From Anaerolineae bacterium (lineage in GTDB: Bacteria; Chloroflexota; Anaerolineae; Anaerolineales; Villigracilaceae): a stretch of DNA of 64,000 nucleotides. The stretch lies in NCBI GenBank assembly GCA_017303735.1, contig JAFLCF010000002.1, forward strand, positions 1 through 64,000, written 5' to 3'. Positions 56,914 through 64,000 of this stretch are shown here, piece after piece. A model generated the notes under the pieces. The model had not been told where the DNA came from, ran no database searches, and worked only from the letters and a program-made list of their open reading frames with translations. Position 1 is the first letter of the stretch, and every line of letters begins with the position of its first letter. Both the position numbers and the translations under genes were made by a program.

Positions 56914-59229
56914 ATGAATTCGAGTAAAATTTCCTTTAACATTATGAGCGCATCACTGGCACAAGTCATCATTCTTTTATTTCTCGGCGTCCTTTACCTG
57001 CCGGTCGTTTTTTTTGTCATCCAACGACGTGAAGACAATCAAGGCGCAGCTACCTGGCTGGTGGTTTTATACGCTCTGCTCGCCATGGTGATCAACATTG
57101 CCGAGGCGGTCTGGCAGGGGCGTGGGGATACCTCCCTATTTCAGGAATTACAAACCTATATTTCATTCACCCTCGTCGTTATCCTGATGATCACCATCCA
57201 GGTGTTCACCAAACGCGAGGTATGGTGGGCATGGGTCGGGTACTGGGGAGTGTGGGCGTTGGCACTGGCTCTCGTCCTCACCAATCCATTCGGACTGCCA
57301 GATGTCCTTTGGACGAATGGCGAACTGGTTCTCTATCGTGAGCGGCTTGGTCCTGCAATGGTCGTTCTCGCATGGATCATCCTGAGTATGGTGATGATCC
57401 TCAACCTTTCAAGCACCCAGCGCCAAAGCCGTCAACCGCTCCTGCGCAGCCGGTTGGGATATTGGTGGGTGCCGATCTTTTTCACCCTGCTGAATGACAT
57501 TCTGCTCTTCTCCGGCGTATTGATCATTGGGCAACCTTTGCGTCTGTTGATCGCGGTCGGCATGGCATACGTGGTTGGTACACATTATGTGCCCGATCTA
57601 AAAAACATCACGCGCCGCGCATTGATCTATCTCACCAGCACGCTTGCCATCGTCGGTTTTTACATCGCCGGTTTTCTAGTCATCCAAGCCTTATTTGGGG
57701 CGGGTGAAAATTTCAACCCACTTGCCGCAGGAGCGATCGTTGCGCTTTTCATCGCCCTACTCTTCTCGCCGCTGACCGACCTAGTCTCACGCGCGATCAA
57801 CAAATGGATGAAGGGCGATCAATACGATGCCAGCCTGACCATCCATCAATACAGCGAAAGTATCAGCAACATCCTTGATATGGACCGGCTCGCCAACATC
57901 GCCATCGGTATCATGCTCGAAGCGATGCAGATCGAACGCGGCTTTCTTTTTCTCGTCGATTCAGAGCGGCAGGCGGATGGGCGTAAGACCTATAAACTCC
58001 GCTCGGCTCGCAGCCCTGAAGAAAGACAACTCGTGGCGGTCGAACTGGATGAAAGCGGAGCCGTTGCCTCTTATCTGATCCGTGAACAAAGACCGCTTCT
58101 TCAATATGACCTAGACCTGTCACCCACCTTCAAATCTGCATCTACACTGGAGCGGGGCTGGTTCAACGAACTGCGTTGTGAAGTCTATATTCCGATCTTC
58201 GCCAAAAAACAATGGATCGGATTGCTGGCGTTCGGCTCGAAGTTAAGCGGCAATCGTTTTACCCGAGAAGACCTGTCCGTGCTCAGCGCTCACGCCAGCC
58301 AGACAGCCGTCGCACTCGAAAATGCCCGCCTTGTCGATAACCTGATGCGCCTCAACACAGAACTGCGCCAGGCACGCCGAACTCTGGAAAAGAATAATCA
58401 AGAACTCCAGCGCATCGACCAGGCAAAATCAGATTTCATCAGCATCGCCTCACACGAACTCCGCACCCCGCTCACAGTCATCAAGGGGTATACCGAAATG
58501 CTGATGGATGACCCCAAGCTCGAAAAGAACCTTAAGACGATGATGAAGGGTATTCACGACGGCACGATCCGTCTGCACGAAGTGATGGACTCGATGTTCG
58601 ACATCGCCCAGATCGACGCGCGAGCCCTCAAGCCGCATCTCCAACCAGTGGATCTGGGTCAACTGGTTCAACAGGTATGCACAGAACACTCAAAGACATT
58701 CAAGGAACGCGAGCAGATCCTTTCCATCAAGATCCCCACCCTGCCTCTCGTCAAAGCCGACCCACACTTGTTGGAAAAATTACTCCATCACCTTATTCGC
58801 AACGCGATCAAATTCACACCCAACAACGGCTGGATCACCATTACAGGCAAACACATTCCTGCGATCATCAACCTTCCCAATGGTGGTGTTGAGATCATCG
58901 TCAGTGATACCGGTGTAGGTGTGGATCCGAACCTGCGCGAGGTCATTTTCTCCAAGTTCTATCAGCCCGGCGAACTCGGCAAGCATTCCACCAGCAAATC
59001 GCGTTTCAAAGGCAGCGGCGCTGGTCTGGGGCTGGCACTCTCCAAAGGCATCGTCGAAGCGCACGGCGGGCGCATCTGGGTTGAAAGCCCCGGCTACGAC
59101 GAGGTCAACTTCCCCGGCAGTCAGTTCCACATCATCCTGCCACTCACCCCTCTTGAAACGGGCGAAGCCCAGCGTGTTGGCGAATCGGTCAAAGTGGAGC
59201 TTGGTAGACCCGAAGAACATAAGAATTAA
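56914..59229 (+). CDS. membrane sensor histidine kinase with GAF domain
   Basis: 771 residues from the ATG at 56914 (another ATG ten codons on is possible). Eight or nine membrane helices occupy residues ~10-290, a GAF domain ~325-490 and a coiled segment ~490-520. HisKA follows with the phosphorylated His in FISIASHELRTPLTVIKGY, and then HATPase_c (LLHHLIRNAIKFTPNNGW N box, SDTGVGVD, GSGAGLGLALSKGIVEAHGG). No response regulator is adjacent, so the partner is elsewhere. Divergent from the glycosidase gene with shared control sequences. The membrane part is similar in style to the sensor regions at 7.7-9.6 and 11.9 kb. Confidence 0.92.
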   Translation: MNSSKISFNIMSASLAQVIILLFLGVLYLPVVFFVIQRREDNQGAATWLVVLYALLAMVINIAEAVWQGRGDTSLFQELQTYISFTLVVILMITIQVFTKREVWWAWVGYWGVWALALALVLTNPFGLPDVLWTNGELVLYRERLGPAMVVLAWIILSMVMILNLSSTQRQSRQPLLRSRLGYWWVPIFFTLLNDILLFSGVLIIGQPLRLLIAVGMAYVVGTHYVPDLKNITRRALIYLTSTLAIVGFYIAGFLVIQALFGAGENFNPLAAGAIVALFIALLFSPLTDLVSRAINKWMKGDQYDASLTIHQYSESISNILDMDRLANIAIGIMLEAMQIERGFLFLVDSERQADGRKTYKLRSARSPEERQLVAVELDESGAVASYLIREQRPLLQYDLDLSPTFKSASTLERGWFNELRCEVYIPIFAKKQWIGLLAFGSKLSGNRFTREDLSVLSAHASQTAVALENARLVDNLMRLNTELRQARRTLEKNNQELQRIDQAKSDFISIASHELRTPLTVIKGYTEMLMDDPKLEKNLKTMMKGIHDGTIRLHEVMDSMFDIAQIDARALKPHLQPVDLGQLVQQVCTEHSKTFKEREQILSIKIPTLPLVKADPHLLEKLLHHLIRNAIKFTPNNGWITITGKHIPAIINLPNGGVEIIVSDTGVGVDPNLREVIFSKFYQPGELGKHSTSKSRFKGSGAGLGLALSKGIVEAHGGRIWVESPGYDEVNFPGSQFHIILPLTPLETGEAQRVGESVKVELGRPEEHKN

Positions 59230-59234
59230 TGAAG

Positions 59235-59267
59235 AACGGATGGCATACGCCATCCGTTTTCTTTTTA
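59235..59267 (+). terminator. terminator of the sensor kinase gene
   Basis: AACGGATGGC / GCCATCCGTT stem with a four-base loop followed by TTCTTTTT. Confidence 0.88.
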
Positions 59268-59290
59268 ATTATGTGCCGCTTGGGGCAGCA

Positions 59291-60424
59291 TCACCCCAAT
59301 ATCTTTCGATACACTCGGTTATTTTTATACTCGACCCCATTTAGATTTTTTAAATCAGCGCGCATTTGCTCGGTCGTTTCGGCAACCTGGGTCATCTCCA
59401 CATGCACAAATTGTTTGAACTCCAACAATGTGGTTCCCATTGCGTAATACAACAGAGCATTCCCGCCATGCCCTTGAAATTCAGGCAAAATCCCCATCCC
59501 GTTAACCGAGACCGTATTCGTGCGGCGGATCTCCATCAGAATATCCAGCAAGCCAAAGGGGAACAATTTACCTTTAGCACGCTGCATGGCAGCAGAGACA
59601 TCATGAAAGGCAAACAAGAAACCAACCACGTCATCTCCATGGGTAACGATCTTGATCAGGCGGTGGTCGGCGATGGTCATAATATTCTCGACCACGAAAT
59701 CGATTTCGCGTTGAGTGAGCGGATAATATTCCCAATTATTCACAAAGGCATTGTTGTATGCTGTTCCAATACGATCTGCCCAACCAAGTAATTCTTTTTT
59801 ATTCTTGAAGGTCTTGATCTCCAAATGTCCGCGCTGCATGACGCGCTCGGTAATGCGCTGCACCCGTTCAGGGATCTGAAATTGGTCTGCGGGCAAATAG
59901 CAGGAGACAAAGTCCACCTCCTTGACGAAACCCTGCGCCTCGACCAATGACTGATAGTAGGCGTGGTTGTAATTGAGCATGGTCATCGTCTGGCGATGTT
60001 CATGTCCGAAGACCAGTACCCCATACCCATCCAATGGTCCCATACCTTTGGGTCCGATCATTTTATTTAATCCGCGAGCTTTTGCCCATTCAATGGCTGT
60101 GTTGAACAAAAGGGTTGCGGCTTCAAGGTCATTCTCACACTCGAAAAGATAAAAATCTGCCGTTTTTTCATGATGATATTGATTGAAAGGTCTGTTCTCG
60201 ATCACAGCAATGCGCCCCACATCCCGCCCGTCTCGCACAGCCAGAAAAAACTCCACATCCGAATGTTCGTGGAAGGGATGTTTCTTTCGGTTGAGCTGGT
60301 TATAGGCATCCACATTCAGCGGAGGAACCCACTGCGGGCAATCTGCATAAATGCGAAACGGCAATTCGACGAAGCGCCTGACCTGCTTCTTATTCTCTGT
60401 ATCCACTCTTTCAATCGTTAGCAT
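59291..60424 (-). CDS. large GNAT-like N-acetyltransferase family protein
   Basis: 377 residues. The N-terminal half begins TIERVDTENKKQVRRFVEL and has FRIYADCPQWVPPL and IGRIAVIE-type strands of a GNAT fold. The C-terminal half has GILPEFQGHGGNALLYYAM, an acetyl-CoA motif A, and EMTQVAETTEQMRADLKNLN. This two-lobed type (YghO-like) is widespread but without a proven substrate. The upstream region contains a degenerate REP-like unit and the divergent aminopeptidase promoter. Confidence 0.75.
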   Translation of the reverse strand: MLTIERVDTENKKQVRRFVELPFRIYADCPQWVPPLNVDAYNQLNRKKHPFHEHSDVEFFLAVRDGRDVGRIAVIENRPFNQYHHEKTADFYLFECENDLEAATLLFNTAIEWAKARGLNKMIGPKGMGPLDGYGVLVFGHEHRQTMTMLNYNHAYYQSLVEAQGFVKEVDFVSCYLPADQFQIPERVQRITERVMQRGHLEIKTFKNKKELLGWADRIGTAYNNAFVNNWEYYPLTQREIDFVVENIMTIADHRLIKIVTHGDDVVGFLFAFHDVSAAMQRAKGKLFPFGLLDILMEIRRTNTVSVNGMGILPEFQGHGGNALLYYAMGTTLLEFKQFVHVEMTQVAETTEQMRADLKNLNGVEYKNNRVYRKILG

Positions 60425-60429
60425 GCAAA

Positions 60430-60494
60430 TGCTCCTGCAATGGGATGGGGTTAGCGGGTATCCACGTATATAACCCCCGCTTCAGGCGGGAGCA
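60430..60494. repeat. degenerate REP-like unit
   Basis: Read on the minus strand it begins TGCTCCCGCC and ends GAGCA, like the 87-bp units at 53 kb, with a first hairpin CCCGC-CTGAA-GCGGG followed by TTAT. It is 65 bp long and the second hairpin is not clear. Confidence 0.4.
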
Positions 60495-60518
60495 TCGTTT
60501 TTTGCAACGAAGGGTAAA

Positions 60519-60548
60519 TGGACACAAAAATTCCCTCCGTGCTATACT
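60519..60548 (+). promoter_or_regulatory. promoter of the first aminopeptidase gene
   Basis: TGGACA, 18 bases, TATACT, 34 bases before the start codon. Confidence 0.6.
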
Positions 60549-60582
60549 TACTCAACACTTTTATTATACCTACCGAGGGAAT

Positions 60583-61845
60583 ATGACCGGAAAATCTCAC
60601 CAGGAAATGCTCGAAAAATACGCCGAAGCCATCATCAAAGTCGGGTTGAACCTCCGTGCGGGGCAGCGCCTGATCATCACTTCCGCCGGAACTCGTGGCG
60701 TCCCCCATCCATTCGCGCCGTTGGTGCGTGCGATCGCCAAAGCCGCATATGGCGTCGGCGCGAAATATGTAGATGCCATCTTTGCCGACGAAGAAATGCT
60801 GCGCCTACGCGCCCAGCACGCCCCCAAAGACTCCTTTGGTGAATACTCCACGTGGCAGGTGCAGGGCATTCGAAATATGATCGATAACGGTGACGCCCTT
60901 CTTTCCATTGGCGGAGCCAACCCCGACCTGCTCGGCGGACTCGACCCCGAAGTGGTTGGCATGATGCAACGCACTCACCTCGAAAACTGGAGCCCGATCA
61001 GCGAAAAAGTGACAACGAACGCTATCAACTGGTGCGTCGTTGCCGCGGCGGGTGAAGCTTGGGCACACAAAATTTTCCCCGACCTGCCCATCAACAAAGC
61101 TCAAGATAAACTCTGGCAAGCCATCTTTGAAACCACCCGCATCGACCAGCCCGACCCCATTGACGCCTGGAATAAACACATCGCCAGCCTGCGTGAACGC
61201 GCTTTATATTTGCAGTCGAAGCAATACACAGCGCTTCACTATAAAGGTCCCGGCACCGACTTTACTCTCGGTCTTCCCAGCGGGCACCTCTGGATCAGCG
61301 CCCAATCGATGGCACAGAACGGCGTGGCATTTACCGCCAACATGCCCACTGAAGAAGTTTTCACCCTACCAGATCGCAACCGCGCCGATGGCGTCATCTC
61401 TGCCACCTTCCCGCTCAGCTACGGCGGCACCTTGATCGAAGATTTCCAGGTCCATTTTGAGTACGGGCAAATTGTCAAAGTCACTGCAAAGAAGGGCGAA
61501 GCCGCCCTCCAAAAATTAGTGGATACCGATGAAGGCTCGCATCGCCTCGGTGAAGTGGCGCTTGTGCCCGCCTCCTCGCCCATCGGCAAACGCGGACATC
61601 TCTTCTACAACACTCTCTTCGATGAAAACGCCTCCTGCCACATCGCCATCGGACGCGCCTACCGCTTCACCCTCGCCGGAGGAACGGAGTTGAACGACGA
61701 CGAATTTATCGCCGCTGGAGGTAATGTCAGCCTCAACCATGTCGACTTCATGATCGGCTCCCCGCAAATGGACATTGACGGCATTACAAAAGACGGCAAG
61801 CGTGAGCCGGTGATGCGTCAGGGGGAATGGGCGATCTCGCTGTAA
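60583..61845 (+). CDS. M29-family metallo-aminopeptidase, copy 1
   Basis: 420 residues from the ATG at 60583 with GAGGGA before it; longer in-frame versions run through the promoter and repeat. Family landmarks: EMLEKYAEAIIKVGLNLRAGQ, NMPTEEVFTLPDRNRADG (metal Glu), HRLGEVALVP, LFYNTLFDENASCHIAIG and NHVDFMIGSPQMDIDG. M29 enzymes (AmpS, PepS, aminopeptidase T) are dimeric, use two Co/Zn ions and remove N-terminal residues from peptides. A terminator separates it from its paralogue. Confidence 0.93.
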   Translation: MTGKSHQEMLEKYAEAIIKVGLNLRAGQRLIITSAGTRGVPHPFAPLVRAIAKAAYGVGAKYVDAIFADEEMLRLRAQHAPKDSFGEYSTWQVQGIRNMIDNGDALLSIGGANPDLLGGLDPEVVGMMQRTHLENWSPISEKVTTNAINWCVVAAAGEAWAHKIFPDLPINKAQDKLWQAIFETTRIDQPDPIDAWNKHIASLRERALYLQSKQYTALHYKGPGTDFTLGLPSGHLWISAQSMAQNGVAFTANMPTEEVFTLPDRNRADGVISATFPLSYGGTLIEDFQVHFEYGQIVKVTAKKGEAALQKLVDTDEGSHRLGEVALVPASSPIGKRGHLFYNTLFDENASCHIAIGRAYRFTLAGGTELNDDEFIAAGGNVSLNHVDFMIGSPQMDIDGITKDGKREPVMRQGEWAISL

Positions 61846-61857
61846 CAGAATCAAGCC

Positions 61858-61889
61858 AACTCCCCGTCATGAGGCGGGGAGTTTTTTTT
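61858..61889 (+). terminator. terminator between the two aminopeptidase genes
   Basis: AACTCCCCG / CGGGGAGTT stem with an eight-base loop followed by six further T residues. Confidence 0.9.
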
Positions 61890-61963
61890 CCACACCCGAG
61901 TCGGTTTTCATCCTGGTTCAGTTGTGGTAAAACCCAATTCAATCCAAAGATCATGGAGTCATC

Positions 61964-63205
61964 ATGAGCGAAGCCTTTCAAAAATCACTGGAAAAGTATG
62001 CAGATATTATTGTCAGGATCGGTTTGAATTTACAAAAGCATCAACGCCTTAATATCTCAGCAGGTATTCCCGATATCGAGCTTGCCCGGCAGGTGGCGAT
62101 CAAGGCGTATCAACTCGGTGTTCCATATGTGGATGTGCGCTGGGTGGACGAACGCCTCACCCGCATCCGCTTTGACCATGCTGACCCTGAATCGCTTACT
62201 GAAGTTCCTGATTGGCTCATTGCCCGCGAACAGGAGTACGGCGAACGCGGCGACGCTTTGCTGAGCATTTCTTCCTCAGACCCAAACCTGCTCGAAGGCA
62301 TCGACCCTGCATTGATCGGAAAGTTCCGCAAAGCGGTTGCACAAAAATATGAACCCACCTATAAGTATCTCGATCAAAATACTCAAAACTGGTGCGTGGT
62401 CTCTACTGCCACCCCGGCATGGGCAAAAAAAGTATTCCCAGATATTCCTGTTGAGCAGGCTCAGGAGAAATTATGGGAAGCCATATTTGATGCCTGTCGA
62501 GTCAATCTCGACGACCCGGTAAAAGCCTGGCATGACCATGCAGATCGGCTGCATCGTCAGTGTGATTATCTCAACGCGAAAAAATTTAGCGGGCTGCATT
62601 ACAAAGCGCCCGGCACCGACCTCACCCTTGGGTTGCCGGAAAATCATATTTGGATCGGCGCTTCATCCAAAACAGTGAGCGGCATCGAATTCGTTCCAAA
62701 CCTTCCCACTGAAGAGGTCTTCTGCCTGCCGCATCGCGAAAAAGCTAAAGGGTACATCTCCTCAAGCATGCCGTTGATTCTCTCCGGCAATATGGTCAAT
62801 GATTTCACGCTTACCTTTGAAAATGGACGTGTTTCAAAAGTAAGCGCCAAACAGGGAGAAGAACATCTGCGCAGACTCTTGGAAACGGACGAAAACGCTT
62901 CGCGCCTCGGGGAAGCTGCTCTGGTTCCAGACAGCTCTCCCATCTCCCAGCGCAGGCATCTCTTTTACAATACGCTTTTCGATGAAAACGCCTCCTGTCA
63001 CCTTGCGTTGGGCAGTGCCTATCGTTATAACCTGGTTGGCGGCTCAGAAATGACCAAGGAACAATTCATCGCAGCGGGTGGGAATGACAGCCTCATTCAC
63101 GTAGATTTCATGGTCGGTTCGAATCAAATGGACATTGACGGCATCCACGCCGACGGTACCCACGAACCAGTCATGCGCGGCGGTGAGTGGGCAACCAGCC
63201 TCTAG
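61964..63205 (+). CDS. M29-family metallo-aminopeptidase, copy 2
   Basis: 413 residues, collinear with copy 1 over the whole length: SLEKYADIIVRIGLNLQKHQ, NLPTEEVFCLPHREKAKG, SRLGEAALVPDSSPIS, LFYNTLFDENASCHLALG and IHVDFMVGSNQMDIDG. Metal-binding residues appear intact in both. Its own terminators flank it, so the two copies can be expressed separately. The copies are clearly diverged, an old tandem duplication that may broaden peptide specificity. Confidence 0.93.
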   Translation: MSEAFQKSLEKYADIIVRIGLNLQKHQRLNISAGIPDIELARQVAIKAYQLGVPYVDVRWVDERLTRIRFDHADPESLTEVPDWLIAREQEYGERGDALLSISSSDPNLLEGIDPALIGKFRKAVAQKYEPTYKYLDQNTQNWCVVSTATPAWAKKVFPDIPVEQAQEKLWEAIFDACRVNLDDPVKAWHDHADRLHRQCDYLNAKKFSGLHYKAPGTDLTLGLPENHIWIGASSKTVSGIEFVPNLPTEEVFCLPHREKAKGYISSSMPLILSGNMVNDFTLTFENGRVSKVSAKQGEEHLRRLLETDENASRLGEAALVPDSSPISQRRHLFYNTLFDENASCHLALGSAYRYNLVGGSEMTKEQFIAAGGNDSLIHVDFMVGSNQMDIDGIHADGTHEPVMRGGEWATSL

Positions 63206-63208
63206 ATC

Positions 63209-63245
63209 AAAAAGGAGCGCGAGATAATCTCGCGCTCCTTTTTTT
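63209..63245 (+). terminator. terminator of the second aminopeptidase gene
   Basis: AAAAAGGAGCGCGAGA / TCTCGCGCTCCTTTTTTT, a 16-bp stem four bases after the stop region. Confidence 0.92.
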
Positions 63246-63300
63246 GCGCCAAACGCAAAGTCATGTCATAATGGGGATACTATAGTCAAGGAGAGCCAGC

Positions 63301-63882
63301 ATGGCACCCAAACCGAAGCTCAACCCCGATGAATTGCTTCAAAAAGAATACGAATATATTTCCCAGACCGCATTCCAAGCCAATGAAGACCGTTCAAGAG
63401 TCACCTCGTTCTATTTTGTCTCGGTCGGTTCATTTGTTGCCGCCATCGTTGGCACCCAGTTAGAAGCCCAAACGAAGACCATCGCCTTTGCGTTCTTTGC
63501 GCTTTTTCTCGTATTGACCTTTATGGGCGGGTTGACCATTGCCCAGCTTGCCCGATTACGCGCCTCCTGGCACGAATCGGTGGAAGCCATGAATAAGATC
63601 AAAGACTTCTATATCAAGTATCATCCCGAGATCGAGAATGCATTCAAATGGCGTACGAGGCAAGTGCCGCGTGTAAACAAACCGAACAGCATTGCCAACC
63701 TGATGGCTGTGGAAGTTGCCCTGTTGGGTTCGCTCACAGCGGGAGCCAGCATCTATTTTCTGCTCTCATTTCTCGGCGAAGTGAATTGGATCGGTTCTCT
63801 GATCGTACTTATCAGCATCATCCTCGGTTACATCGCCCAATGGAGCATCTACCTGCGTCTGCTCGTGGATGATCATGAATAG
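63301..63882 (+). CDS. four-helix membrane protein of unknown function
   Basis: 193 residues with two hairpins of membrane helices (~38-58 and ~62-85, then ~130-155 and ~160-182) separated by a ~45-residue soluble segment (SWHESVEAMNKIKDFYIKYH). AAGGAG lies seven bases before the ATG. The arrangement resembles small 2TM+2TM proteins including SLATT-type membrane effectors, but no defence gene is adjacent and the match is only in topology. Not identified. Confidence 0.6.
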   Translation: MAPKPKLNPDELLQKEYEYISQTAFQANEDRSRVTSFYFVSVGSFVAAIVGTQLEAQTKTIAFAFFALFLVLTFMGGLTIAQLARLRASWHESVEAMNKIKDFYIKYHPEIENAFKWRTRQVPRVNKPNSIANLMAVEVALLGSLTAGASIYFLLSFLGEVNWIGSLIVLISIILGYIAQWSIYLRLLVDDHE

Positions 63883-63890
63883 GAAATAAC

Positions 63891-64000
63891 ATGCCAAGAG
63901 ACTATATCGGTCAAGCTCCCACCGCCTTTCAGCGCAGACCGCACCTCACCAAGGACGATGCCTGGATTCGCGGATTTTTGAAAACAGCCAAGGTCGGTCA
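63891..64000 (+). CDS. start of a gene cut by the window edge, possibly PPOX-family
   Basis: ATG at 63891, with AGGAAATAAC before it, opens a frame to the end of the window (36 residues). PHLTKDDAWIRGFLKTAKVG resembles the first helix and strand of flavin-reductase-like pyridoxamine 5'-phosphate oxidase family proteins, but the piece is too short to be sure. Eight bases after the membrane protein gene, so likely the same operon. Confidence 0.45.
   Translation, partial: MPRDYIGQAPTAFQRRPHLTKDDAWIRGFLKTAKVG

Noticed and set aside
60445..60582. 46-codon N-terminal extension of the first aminopeptidase
   Set aside because: It would run through the promoter and the REP-like unit; the ATG at 60583 has a ribosome site and matches the start of the paralogue.

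Overview
The window looks like chromosomal DNA of a Chloroflexota bacterium, most likely of the Anaerolineae. This is inference from gene content: an NBR1-type Ig-like surface protein, many GAF-domain membrane sensors, a gliding-type ABC exporter, tandem M29 aminopeptidases, a CtaA/CtaB fusion and a fused cytochrome oxidase subunit IV/III. No rRNA is present to confirm it. About 57 protein genes and one tRNA-Leu(UAG) fill the window densely. Most sit in short co-directional runs with 1-4 bp overlaps and end in clear intrinsic terminators.

Layout. 0-11.8 kb (mostly minus): an HNH endonuclease cut by the window edge, an ABC exporter whose permease is fused to a SpoIIM domain, a run of S1-domain protein, FtsK, CDP-alcohol phosphatidyltransferase and Lgt, then a membrane GAF protein, an acetyltransferase and purine nucleoside phosphorylase. 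11.9-24.6 kb: a large GAF/HD-GYP protein, threonine aldolase, a four-helix-bundle protein in a microrepeat patch, RluD, two adjacent signal peptidases II, alanine racemase, a cystathionine beta-synthase with CBS domains, a paralogous pair of surface proteins and AlaX. 24.8-34.4 kb (plus): a GldA/F/G-like exporter with a DUF4340 partner, the primary sigma factor, and three membrane-linked glycosyltransferase genes. 34.4-42.2 kb (minus): a complete aerobic oxidase locus (CtaC with a cytochrome c domain, CtaD, fused COX4-COX3, Sco, a cupredoxin-like protein, SURF1, CtaA/CtaB fusion) and a peroxiredoxin. 42.4-49 kb: tRNA-Leu, trigger factor, ClpP, a HAD phosphatase, the NBR1-Ig protein, RlmN and a regulator with a pseudo-receiver. 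49-51.3 kb: an AT-rich two-gene restriction-modification cassette. 51.4-64 kb: an L,D-transpeptidase, a SWIM protein, a REP-associated transposase between two paired-hairpin repeats, a GH13 enzyme with a histone-like tail, a sensor kinase, a large GNAT protein, two M29 aminopeptidases and two partly characterised genes at the edge.

The strongest candidates for something new are as follows. (1) In the restriction-modification cassette the methyltransferase carries at its C terminus a full-length homologue of the neighbouring nuclease. In that copy the presumed PD-(D/E)xK acidic residues are replaced (D to T, E to A) while the lysine is kept. The promoter of this cassette overlaps a perfect GAAC-N4-GTTC palindrome resembling an SOS box. 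(2) The Y1 transposase is bracketed by two 87-bp units. Each is two hairpins enclosed by TGCTC/GAGCA, with equal spacing and three compensatory base-pair changes. (3) There are several domain fusions and a possible leader-peptide/attenuator ahead of the SWIM gene. Lipoprotein biogenesis is well represented (phosphatidyltransferase, Lgt, two LspA), which fits the numerous surface-anchored proteins.
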